From positions 1 through 14,898 of the forward strand of contig SKHH01000112.1 in NCBI GenBank assembly GCA_007117055.1: a stretch of DNA of 14,898 nt. Direction: 5' to 3'. The translations under genes and the position numbers were made by a program. Of the stretch, positions 1 through 4,163 are shown one piece after another (within the stretch, counting starts at the first letter, position 1; every line of letters starts with the position of its first letter). The notes below the pieces were generated by a model, which worked only from the letters and a program-made list of their open reading frames with translations, was not told where the DNA came from and searched no databases. Origin of the DNA: Lishizhenia sp. Its GTDB lineage: Bacteria > Bacteroidota > Bacteroidia > Flavobacteriales_D > Crocinitomicaceae.

Positions 1-17
1 CAACCCATGTTTGTTTT

Positions 18-90
18 GGACCGTTAGCTCAGCTGGTAGAGCATCGCCCTTTTAAGGCGGGTGTCACTGGTTCAAATCCAGTACGGTTCA
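18..90 (+). tRNA. tRNA-Lys(UUU)
   Basis: Complete cloverleaf. Acceptor GGACCGT pairs with ACGGTTC, D-stem GCTC/GAGC, anticodon stem TCGCC/GGCGG around loop CTTTTAA (anticodon TTT), T-arm ACTGG/CCAGT with loop TTCAAAT, discriminator A. CCA is not encoded, so the 3' end must be added by a nucleotidyltransferase, presumably the host's. It opens a tight tRNA cluster whose promoter lies outside the window. Confidence 0.95.
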
Positions 91-96
91 TTTTGT

Positions 97-169
97 GCCC
101 TTGTAGTATAAAGGATTATTACGTCTGTCTTGTAAACAGAAGGTCGGGGTTCGATTCCCTGTGAGGGCT
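97..169 (+). tRNA. tRNA-Thr(UGU), copy 1
   Basis: Acceptor GCCCTTG pairs with TGAGGGC, using G-T at the inner end. Anticodon stem TCTGT/ACAGA carries loop CTTGTAA (anticodon TGT). T-arm is CGGGG/CCCTG with loop TTCGATT, discriminator T. No CCA is encoded. Only 6 nt separate it from tRNA-Lys. A second Thr(UGU) gene lies at 2208. Confidence 0.93.
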
Positions 170-174
170 TCTAT

Positions 175-247
175 GCCGATATAGCTCAGTTGGTAGAGCA
201 ACAGACTGAAAATCTGTGTGTCACTGGTTCAAATCCGGTTATCGGCA
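175..247 (+). tRNA. tRNA-Phe(GAA)
   Basis: Acceptor GCCGATA/TATCGGC, D-stem GCTC/GAGC, anticodon stem ACAGA/TCTGT with loop CTGAAAA (anticodon GAA), T-arm ACTGG/CCGGT with loop TTCAAAT, discriminator A. CCA is not encoded. It lies 5 nt after tRNA-Thr, so the two are very likely co-transcribed and cut apart by tRNA-processing nucleases. Confidence 0.95.
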
Positions 248-267
248 TTTCATACAGGAGGAGTTCA

Positions 268-290
268 ATAGACTTTTCTTTAAAGTCTAT
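268..290 (+). other. perfect hairpin between tRNA-Phe and tRNA-Asp
   Basis: A 9-bp perfect inverted repeat (ATAGACTTT / AAAGTCTAT) with a 5-nt loop. It follows an orphan GGAGGAG Shine-Dalgarno-like run at about 256-263 that has no credible ORF after it. There is no U-tract after the stem, so it looks like a processing or stability hairpin rather than an intrinsic terminator. Confidence 0.5.
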
Positions 291-301
291 AATATAAATT
301 T

Positions 302-375
302 GGTCTTGAGGTCAAAGTGGTAGAGACGCCACCCTGTCAAGGTGGAGGTAGTCGGTTCGAACCCGATCAAGACCG
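302..375 (+). tRNA. tRNA-Asp(GUC)
   Basis: Acceptor GGTCTTG/CAAGACC, D-arm closed by GTC/GAC, anticodon stem CCACC/GGTGG with loop CTGTCAA (anticodon GTC), T-arm GTCGG/CCGAT with loop TTCGAAC, discriminator G as expected for Asp. CCA is not encoded. Confidence 0.95.
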
Positions 376-404
376 TCCTTTTTTTTAAAGGAGTTCATTA
401 TATC

Positions 405-452
405 ATGAAATATGATACTGATGAATTGATTAATTTGCAAATGCTTTTTTAA
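405..452 (+). CDS. possible 15-aa micro-ORF between tRNAs
   Basis: ATG-initiated 15-codon frame (MKYDTDELINLQMLF) ending TAA, preceded 11 nt upstream by AAAGGAG. The last codons overlap a hairpin ATGCTT/AAGCAT at 441-456. Translation is possible because the ribosome-binding site is good, but the peptide is too short to judge and may be a gene remnant. Function unknown. Confidence 0.2.
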   Translation: MKYDTDELINLQMLF

Positions 453-460
453 GCATACAT

Positions 461-533
461 TGCTCCGAAGCTCATTTGGTAGAGCAAGCGGCTGTTAACC
501 GCAAGGTTGTGAGTTCGAGTCTCACCGGAGCAG
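461..533 (+). tRNA. tRNA-Asn(GUU)
   Basis: Acceptor TGCTCCG/CGGAGCA, D-stem GCTC/GAGC, anticodon loop CTGTTAA (anticodon GTT) on stem GCGG/CCGC with an A-A mismatch at the 27-43 position, T-arm GTGAG/CTCAC with loop TTCGAGT, discriminator G. CCA is not encoded. Confidence 0.93.
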
Positions 534-536
534 TAC

Positions 537-617
537 AGCAGGGTGTCTGAAGTTGGTATCAGGTCGGTCTCATAAGTCGATGCGTAAGCCTCGTGGGTTC
601 GAGTCCCACCCCTGCTA
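537..617 (+). tRNA. tRNA with CAU anticodon (Met or Ile2), copy 1
   Basis: Acceptor AGCAGGG/CCCTGCT, anticodon stem TCGGT/GTCGA with loop CTCATAA (anticodon CAT), T-arm GTGGG/CCCAC with loop TTCGAGT, discriminator A. The variable region is longer than normal for Met (about 12 nt, with a small GC/GC hairpin), giving 81 nt overall. It lacks the C1-A72 mismatch of initiator tRNA. Sequence alone does not separate elongator Met from lysidine-modified Ile2, which would read the AUA codons common in these genes. Confidence 0.85.
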
Positions 618-655
618 TTTTTTTAGTTAAATCATTTAGTTAATGATAAAAACTA

Positions 656-678
656 AAACTCTGCGCCGCACAGAGTTT
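656..678 (+). other. hairpin upstream of tRNA-Glu
   Basis: 8-bp stem AAACTCTG/CAGAGTTT with loop CGCCGCA. The loop bases can alternatively pair with GGCGGC at 688-693, giving two mutually exclusive folds. It sits in the 81-nt gap between tRNA-Met and tRNA-Glu. There is no U-tract, so a processing or spacer role is more likely than termination. Confidence 0.45.
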
Positions 679-698
679 CAAAAGAAGGCGGCACACAT

Positions 699-772
699 GT
701 CTCCATCGTCTAAATGGTTAGGACATCACCCTTTCAAGGTGAAGATGGTGGGTTCAAGTCCCCCTGGAGATA
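699..772 (+). tRNA. tRNA-Glu(UUC)
   Basis: Acceptor GTCTCCA/TGGAGAT (outer pair G-T), D-arm GTC/GAC, anticodon stem TCACC/GGTGA with loop CTTTCAA (anticodon TTC), T-arm GTGGG/CCCCC with one T-C mismatch and loop TTCAAGT, discriminator A. It is the last plain tRNA of the first cluster. Confidence 0.92.
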
Positions 773-1090
773 TTTTAATGCTGGAATAGCAGCTGGCACA
801 TTTTATAAATCTGCTATCGTCAAGGACAACGCTCGTGAGGAATTGATCGTAATAATAATTTATTCGAGCTGTGATATGCAAATTTGCATTTTAAACTACG
901 AAGTGTTTAACGCGAATAGAGGATCATTCGCGATACAAAATTATTCGACTTCCTCGTGAGACAGGAGAAATCTTAGTGTGCCAGTCACTAAGTATCTTAT
1001 CTGATAAGATGTCTAAACATCTGGGAGTCTTACGTCCAACTTTGATTAAATTCTTTGTTGGGGCCAGTACGAGAACCTGGCTTTATTTTT
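773..1090 (+). ncRNA. unidentified structured RNA (~300 nt) after tRNA-Glu
   Basis: I see no credible gene here, but dense hairpins: ATGCAAA/TTTGCAT (877-890), CGCGAAT/ATTCGCG, TCCT/AGGA, CTTAGTG/CACTAAG, ATCTTAT/ATAAGAT, GATGT/ACATC and CCAAC/GTTGG, ending in a terminator-like stem. CTCGTGAG occurs twice (about 833 and 953). That closely resembles CTCGCAAGG, which recurs four times in the large RNA at 11982-12824. The density of perfect stems and the terminal U-rich stretch suggest a folded transcript, perhaps continuing from the tRNA cluster. No known class recognised. Confidence 0.5.
1063..1090 (+). terminator. probable intrinsic terminator
   Basis: Stem GCCAG/CTGGC with loop TACGAGAAC, followed by a T-rich run (TTTATTTTT). 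It ends the first tRNA/ncRNA block just before the promoter at 1112. The loop region AGTACGAGA matches the conserved sarcin-ricin loop core of 23S rRNA, though nine bases can match by chance. Confidence 0.6.
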
Positions 1091-1111
1091 AATTGATGAA
1101 AAAATATTAAT

Positions 1112-1140
1112 TTGACAACTTTTTAAAAAAAAGTTATAAT
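1112..1140 (+). promoter_or_regulatory. sigma70-type promoter P1
   Basis: TTGACA (1112-1117), 17-nt spacer, TATAAT (1135-1140). The spacer is itself a dyad (AACTTTTT...AAAAAGTT). The 30 nt from 1125 to 1154 are identical to 11960-11989 in front of the large structured RNA. Transcription would start near 1147. Confidence 0.9.
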
Positions 1141-1146
1141 TAAAGA

Positions 1147-1500
1147 GTAAATAAGGGGAATTAAATATTTTCCTTTAGTTATTGAACTCCCCCACTGGGT
1201 TAAAGTGGAGCTGGCATCTTAATTGCTAGACTTACATTCATGTTCTGCGACAACAGAAGTGTTGATTGGTCTATAAATAAGCAACACCGAAAGTGCAAAA
1301 AAGGCATAGGATAACCTTTGAGTTTAATTTCAACAATGGTTCAAGTTGAGTTAAACAGTCCCTTTTAGGGTATTAAATCGCTCTTGGTTTCTGTAGAAAC
1401 TTAAACACAAAGATTTAATAGGGATTTCTAATAACTTTACCCTAATTAAAGTTAAATATCATTTGGGACGCTATGTGATATTTAACAAAAGTTATTATTA
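1147..1500 (+). ncRNA. structured RNA (~350 nt) between promoter P1 and tRNA-Leu
   Basis: No ORF of substance. Strong nested stems are visible: CCACT/AGTGG near 1190-1208; TTCTG/CAGAA; CAC/GTG around CGAAA; GTTTAA/TTAAAC enclosing TCAAC/GTTGA; TATTAAATC/GATTTAATA enclosing GTTTC/GAAAC (1371-1420). Near the 3' end TAATAACTTT (1429-1438) pairs with AAAGTTATTA (1488-1497), enclosing an 11-bp stem of 1451-1461 with 1476-1486. Its promoter is shared in sequence with the giant RNA, and it too runs straight into a tRNA gene. No class recognised. Confidence 0.6.
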
Positions 1501-1501
1501 T

Positions 1502-1880
1502 CCTCTGGTGGTGGAATTGGTAGACACACAAGACTTAAAGAAGGAGGCATAAATTTGATAACCTTGTCATTTTATGTCCTAATTGCCATTCCTTGACTGA
1601 GACATATCGTTTTAGAAGGGGAAAGCAAAAAATTGAGCACTAAGTTAGGAAACTACTTATGTGAATGTAGTCAAATTCGGGGAAACCTTTAAAATGGCAA
1701 TCCCGAGCCAAGTCTTGGAAACAAGAAAGGTGTAGAGACTTTACGGCTACCACCTACGTTATTTATAATAAGGTGAAGAGAAAGTCCAGACCACAAACAA
1801 CCTTGTTGGCAGTGAAAACTGTAGTGGTAAGAAAATCTTGTATCCGAAAGGGTGTGCGAGTTCAAGTCTCGCCCAGAGGA
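1502..1880 (+). tRNA. tRNA-Leu(UAA), interrupted by a group I intron
   Basis: The exons 1502-1536 and 1832-1880 join into a complete class II tRNA: acceptor CCTCTGG/CCAGAGG, anticodon stem CAAGA/TCTTG, loop CTTAAAA (anticodon TAA), a variable arm built on TATCCGAAAGGGTG, T-arm GCGAG/CTCGC with loop TTCAAGT, discriminator A. The insertion falls between anticodon positions 34 and 35 (U^AA), the classic site of the cyanobacterial and plastid tRNA-Leu(UAA) intron. Decoding of UUA, very common in these AT-rich genes, depends on splicing. Confidence 0.93.
1537..1831 (+). ncRNA. group I (IC3-like) self-splicing intron in tRNA-Leu
   Basis: 295-nt intron. It starts after exon U (…CTT^A) and ends with G (…GGTAAG^A), the group I rule. 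A GAG at 1544-1546 can serve as guide for the CTT exon end, forming P1 with a U-G wobble. Core elements appear in order. P: GGGGAAACCTTT near 1679. Q: GGCAATCCCGAGCCAAG near 1696. R: GTGTAGAGACTTTACGG near 1730. S: AAGGTGAAGAGAAAGTCC near 1771. These match my memory of cyanobacterial tRNA-Leu introns. No homing-endonuclease ORF is present. Confidence 0.92.
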
Positions 1881-1895
1881 CTTCCACAAAAATAT

Positions 1896-1964
1896 GTCCC
1901 AGTCGTCTAATGGTTTAGGACAACCCCCCAAGGGAAGATTAGGGTTCGAATCCTTACTGGGATA
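1896..1964 (+). pseudogene. tRNA-like gene with collapsed anticodon arm
   Basis: Acceptor GTCCCAG/CTGGGAT, D-arm GTCT/GGAC and T-arm TAGGG/CCTTA (loop TTCGAAT) with discriminator A are all good. Between position 26 and the T-stem only 17 nt remain where about 22 are expected. The stretch AACCCCCCAAGGGAAGAT cannot form a 5-bp stem with a 7-nt loop and has no U33. CCA (Trp) or CCC (Gly) could be read depending on register. Either decayed, or damaged by a homopolymer sequencing error in the C6 run. Confidence 0.6.
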
Positions 1965-1994
1965 AATTTAACAAAACATGTTTGGAGGGAAAAC

Positions 1995-2168
1995 ATGAAT
2001 GAATACGAATATGAAATAAAAAAAGACACTTCAGGAATTACTTATTCATTTAGTATTTTGAAAAACAAAAAAGAAATTTATTATTCTGATGGATTTAAAA
2101 CCGAAGAAGAAATAAAACAGTTTGTTAAAGAAACAAAAACAATGTTTAATAACATTCACATCCTGTAA
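1995..2168 (+). CDS. small hypothetical protein (57 aa)
   Basis: ATG start with GGAGGG 5 nt upstream, ending TAA. The product is lysine- and glutamate-rich (begins MNEYEYEIKKDTSG, ends FNNIHIL) with no signal peptide, membrane segment or known motif. An alternating pattern (YEIKKDTSGITYSFSILKN, then KEIYYSDGFKTEEEIKQFV) suggests two beta-strands followed by a helix. It sits alone among tRNA genes and is followed by a hairpin at 2182. Function unknown. Confidence 0.7.
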   Translation: MNEYEYEIKKDTSGITYSFSILKNKKEIYYSDGFKTEEEIKQFVKETKTMFNNIHIL

Positions 2169-2181
2169 AGATAAATACTTA

Positions 2182-2207
2182 GAGAGGTGTCCTCACCTCT
2201 CCTTTAT
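2182..2207 (+). terminator. hairpin, possible weak terminator
   Basis: 8-bp GAGAGGTG/CACCTCTC with loop TCCT, followed by CTTTAT. The U-tract is short and runs directly into the next tRNA, so read-through or tRNA 5'-processing is as likely as termination. Confidence 0.5.
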
Positions 2208-2280
2208 GTCAAGATAACTTAATTGGTAGAGTCCCTGTCTTGTAGACAGGAGGTTGTGAGTTCAAATCTCACTCTTGGCT
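2208..2280 (+). tRNA. tRNA-Thr(UGU), copy 2
   Basis: Acceptor GTCAAGA/TCTTGGC, D-arm ACTT/GAGT, anticodon stem CCTGT/ACAGG with loop CTTGTAG (anticodon TGT), T-arm GTGAG/CTCAC with loop TTCAAAT, discriminator T. Its sequence is quite different from Thr copy 1, arguing for separate acquisition rather than local duplication. Confidence 0.9.
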
Positions 2281-2450
2281 TTCGTTTAAGCGTTTTTTTC
2301 GATTTATTTTAAATAGAGTTTCAACCGGACTTTATCTAAAAGAATAAAAAAAAACGAAATGGTGACGATTAATTATTATTTACGGCAATTAAATGATAAT
2401 TATAGTTGCCTCATTTAATTTCAGTTTTGCCGGACAGGAAGTTAAATGTA
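2281..2450 (+). other. 170-nt gene-free stretch with inverted repeats
   Basis: No ORF. GCTT/AAGC followed by T7 (2277-2298) could be a weak terminator of tRNA-Thr. CGTTTTTTT near 2290 can pair with AAAAAAACG near 2350. AATTAAATG near 2387 pairs with CATTTAATT near 2413. CCGGAC appears twice (about 2325 and 2430). It may be a structured leader of the following tRNA, but no promoter is visible. Confidence 0.35.
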
Positions 2451-2527
2451 TCCCCAGTAGTTTTTTAACGGGAAAAACGCCTTCTTATAAATAGAAGGAG
2501 TTGTAGGTTCAAGTCCTGCCTGGGGAA
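2451..2527 (+). tRNA. tRNA with atypical anticodon loop (identity uncertain)
   Basis: Acceptor TCCCCAG/CTGGGGA, D-stem GTTT/AAAC with an 11-nt loop containing GGG, T-arm GTAGG/CCTGC with loop TTCAAGT, discriminator A. The anticodon arm is a perfect 6-bp hairpin CCTTCT/AGAAGG with loop TATAAAT. That gives TAA (Leu) but with A instead of U33. Shifted registers would give ATA or TAT (Ile). GAAGGAGTT inside the gene also pairs with AACTCCTTC at its 3' end followed by CTTTTT, an alternative terminator-like fold. Confidence 0.6.
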
Positions 2528-2538
2528 CTCCTTCCTTT

Positions 2539-2567
2539 TTGACAAAAAAACATAAAAAATATAAAAT
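2539..2567 (+). promoter_or_regulatory. sigma70-type promoter for the HD gene
   Basis: TTGACA (2539-2544), 17-nt A-rich spacer, TAAAAT (2562-2567), with the start codon of the HD hydrolase 20 nt downstream of the -10 box. The short leader carries AAGGGGA as ribosome-binding site. Confidence 0.8.
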
Positions 2568-2587
2568 ATATCTATAAGGGGAAAATC

Positions 2588-3106
2588 ATGGATTTTTTAA
2601 CTAAAAAAGCTATGACCTATGCTATAGAAAAACACCAAGGTCAATTTAGAAAAGGCAATAATTTACCTTTCGTTTCTCACCCTATAGAAGTTTATTCTAT
2701 TGTAAAAAAATATAAAGATAGTAGAGAAATAGATAGTCTTTGTGCTGCAGCTTTATTGCATGATGTAGTAGAAGATACAGATACTCCTATTCAAGAAATA
2801 TCAAAAGAGTTTTCTCCTTTAGTTGCAGCTTTAGTTAGTGAATTGACTAATGATATTGAAGAAGCACGAAGAGTTGGTAAAACAAATTATATGATTGAGA
2901 AAGTTATGAATTTAACTTCTTGGGCTTTAGTAATTAAATTAGCAGATATGATTGCTAATATGTCAGATAATCCAAGAGACAAAGCAATTAAAAGAACTAA
3001 AATGATTGTAGAAAAATTAACATCTGAAAGAACTTTATCTCGAACTCAATGGCAATTATGTTTTGAATTAGAAAGAGTATTAAGAGAGATTCATGGAGGT
3101 GAATAA
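2588..3106 (+). CDS. HD-domain (p)ppGpp hydrolase-like protein (SpoT/MESH1 type)
   Basis: 172 aa, essentially one RelA/SpoT N-terminal-type HD hydrolase domain. Visible motifs: GQFRKG (18-23), SHP with H31, LLHDVVEDT with H58-D59 and E62-D63, and KLADMIANM with D120 and N124. These correspond to the Mn-binding and catalytic positions of the (p)ppGpp pyrophosphohydrolase family. There is no synthetase domain, TGS or ACT, so it resembles a stand-alone small alarmone hydrolase. Start ATG follows AAGGGGAAAATC. It heads a unit with the next gene (stop and start overlap in TAATG). Likely role, inferred: lower (p)ppGpp to keep translation running during infection; another nucleotide substrate is possible. 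Confidence 0.85.
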   Translation: MDFLTKKAMTYAIEKHQGQFRKGNNLPFVSHPIEVYSIVKKYKDSREIDSLCAAALLHDVVEDTDTPIQEISKEFSPLVAALVSELTNDIEEARRVGKTNYMIEKVMNLTSWALVIKLADMIANMSDNPRDKAIKRTKMIVEKLTSERTLSRTQWQLCFELERVLREIHGGE

Positions 3107-3345
3107 TGATTGAGAATGATTTAAAAGATATTAAATATATGGATTTTGTAAGTATTAATTATCCTAATTCATATCCTACTATTGGAGTTTTTGAAGACTA
3201 TAAAGTAAGTAAGATCAAAAAGAAAAATGGTGATCCAGTTATTTACATAAAAGTATCTGGTATAGAATATGAAGATAGTGAAGGGGAAGAAGAATTTCAA
3301 ATTAAAAAAATAACTGAATTACCTCCAATCACACAAATTCAATAA
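3106..3345 (+). CDS. small hypothetical protein (79 aa), coupled to HD gene
   Basis: Start ATG overlaps the HD stop by one base (TAATG), with GGAGGTG inside the upstream gene as ribosome-binding site, so translation is probably coupled. The product (MIENDLKDIKYMDFVS...) reads as a short beta-rich domain: YPTIGVFEDYKVSKIKKK and VIYIKVSGIEYED look like strands, followed by an acidic stretch EDSEGEEEF. No family recognised. Co-expression with the hydrolase suggests a partner or regulator, but nothing in the sequence proves it. Confidence 0.8.
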   Translation: MIENDLKDIKYMDFVSINYPNSYPTIGVFEDYKVSKIKKKNGDPVIYIKVSGIEYEDSEGEEEFQIKKITELPPITQIQ

Positions 3346-3377
3346 AGGTATTTTTTTGTTATTAACAGGGGGGGTAT

Positions 3378-3707
3378 GTGAGTTTAAGTGTTTATATAAA
3401 AAAGAAAGAATGGGTTAATGTATATGATGCAAACGTAACACATAATTTAACTGAAATGGCGTCCAAAGCAGGGTTATATGAACCTCTTTGGAGGCCAGAA
3501 GAAATTTTTACTGGTGATATTTTCGCAAAAGATTTAATACCTTCATTGGAACGTGGATTACAAGAATTAAAAAGTGATCCTAATAAATTCAAAAAATATA
3601 ATCCTAAAAATGGATGGGGTAATTATGAAGGTTTAGTGAAATTCACAGAAAATTATTTACAAGCTTGTAAAGAAGATCCTGACGGATTAATAGAGATTTC
3701 AAGGTGA
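3378..3707 (+). CDS. conserved-looking phage hypothetical protein (109 aa)
   Basis: GTG start at 3378 with AGGGGGGGT just upstream. The ATG two bases earlier is followed at once by TGA and cannot be used. The protein contains SLSVYI, NVYDANVTHNLTEMASKAGLY, LWRPEEI, AKDLI, NGWGNYEGLV and YLQACKEDPDGLIEISR. From memory this pattern recurs in small proteins of many phages and some bacteria, without assigned function. No signal peptide or membrane segment. It ends the transcript that begins at 2539; a new promoter follows at 3716. Confidence 0.85.
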   Translation: MSLSVYIKKKEWVNVYDANVTHNLTEMASKAGLYEPLWRPEEIFTGDIFAKDLIPSLERGLQELKSDPNKFKKYNPKNGWGNYEGLVKFTENYLQACKEDPDGLIEISR

Positions 3708-3715
3708 ATAAACGG

Positions 3716-3744
3716 TTGACAACTAAATTTAAAAACTGTATAAT
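3716..3744 (+). promoter_or_regulatory. sigma70-type promoter P3
   Basis: TTGACA (3716-3721), 17-nt spacer, TATAAT (3739-3744). Transcription should begin near 3750, at the 5' strand of the closing stem of the structured leader. Confidence 0.9.
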
Positions 3745-3748
3745 ATAT

Positions 3749-3849
3749 AGGTGGGTTGGATTATTATTGACTTGATTTTTTGGGTTACACAATAATCTAG
3801 AATGTAATTCGGTTAGGGAATTCCTTTTACGAGTTCCCGCACCTTTTTT
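3749..3849 (+). ncRNA. ~100-nt structured leader RNA with terminal stem and U-tract (A)
   Basis: The predicted 5' end AGGTG (3749-3753) pairs with CACCT (3840-3844), followed by T6 (3844-3849). Inside are GATTATT/AATAATC and GGGAA/TTCCC, giving a three-way-junction layout. The U-tract abuts the first base of tRNA-Val. It could be an independent sRNA, an attenuator or a processed tRNA leader. The same plan is seen at 10840 and 14237. Confidence 0.55.
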
Positions 3850-3921
3850 ACTTCGGTGGCCAAGTGGGAAGGCGTCTGCCTTACAAGCAGAAGATCGTAG
3901 GTTCGAATCCTACTCGAAGTA
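3850..3921 (+). tRNA. tRNA-Val(UAC)
   Basis: Acceptor ACTTCGG/TCGAAGT, D-stem GCC/GGC, anticodon stem TCTGC/GCAGA with loop CTTACAA (anticodon TAC), T-arm GTAGG/CCTAC with loop TTCGAAT, discriminator A. Starts immediately after the U-tract of the leader RNA. Confidence 0.94.
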
Positions 3922-3926
3922 ATAAT

Positions 3927-4000
3927 GCACCTATAGCTCAGTTGGTAGTAGCAACGCTCTCATAAAGCGTGGGTCTTTGGTTCAAGTCCAAATAGGTGCA
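3927..4000 (+). tRNA. tRNA with CAU anticodon (Met or Ile2), copy 2
   Basis: Acceptor GCACCTA/TAGGTGC, anticodon stem ACGCT/AGCGT with loop CTCATAA (anticodon CAT), T-arm TTTGG/CCAAA with loop TTCAAGT, discriminator A. The D-arm GCTCAGTTGGTAGTAGC carries one extra base compared with the usual GGTAGAGC, leaving a GCT/AGC stem. A clean 5-nt variable loop makes it look more like ordinary Met/Ile2 than copy 1. Confidence 0.9.
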
Positions 4001-4005
4001 TACAT

Positions 4006-4089
4006 GCTTCAGTGCTGGAATTGGTAGACAGGGTAGTCTTAGAAACTATTTCTCGAAAGGGAGTGTGGGTTCGATTCCCACCTGAAGTA
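4006..4089 (+). tRNA. tRNA-Leu(UAG)
   Basis: Class II tRNA: acceptor GCTTCAG/CTGAAGT, anticodon stem GTAGT/ACTAT with loop CTTAGAA (anticodon TAG), long variable arm TTCTCGAAAGGGAGT, T-arm GTGGG/CCCAC with loop TTCGATT, discriminator A. Uninterrupted, unlike tRNA-Leu(UAA). Confidence 0.94.
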
Positions 4090-4135
4090 ACAGTGTAGTC
4101 TAATTGGATAGGTGTTTGTTTTCTAAGCAAGATGA
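4089..4135 (+). pseudogene. 3'-truncated tRNA-Arg(UCU)
   Basis: A tRNA 5' half is clear: D-arm-like TAGTCTAATTGGATAGG, then anticodon stem TTTGT/GCAAG with loop TTTCTAA (anticodon TCT). No T-arm or matching 3' acceptor strand follows; after GATGACC the sequence runs into the leader of the gene at 4164. The 5' acceptor would share its first base with A73 of tRNA-Leu. It is not expected to work as an independent tRNA. Confidence 0.6.
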
Positions 4136-4163
4136 CCTACCACAGTCAAAAAAGGAGAAGAAA

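Noticed and set aside
714..959. 81-codon plus-strand ORF
   Set aside because: It starts inside tRNA-Glu and runs through a hairpin-rich region without a ribosome-binding site; the sequence is better explained as structured RNA.
1689..1931. 80-codon minus-strand ORF
   Set aside because: Lies antisense across the group I intron core, tRNA-Leu exon and next tRNA; no start signal, typical shadow.
4089..4135. Split tRNA joined in trans with a 3' half elsewhere
   Set aside because: The only CACTGTT complementary to its 5' acceptor strand that I noticed is at about 14574, inside the Cys-repeat gene, without a T-arm before it; coincidence.
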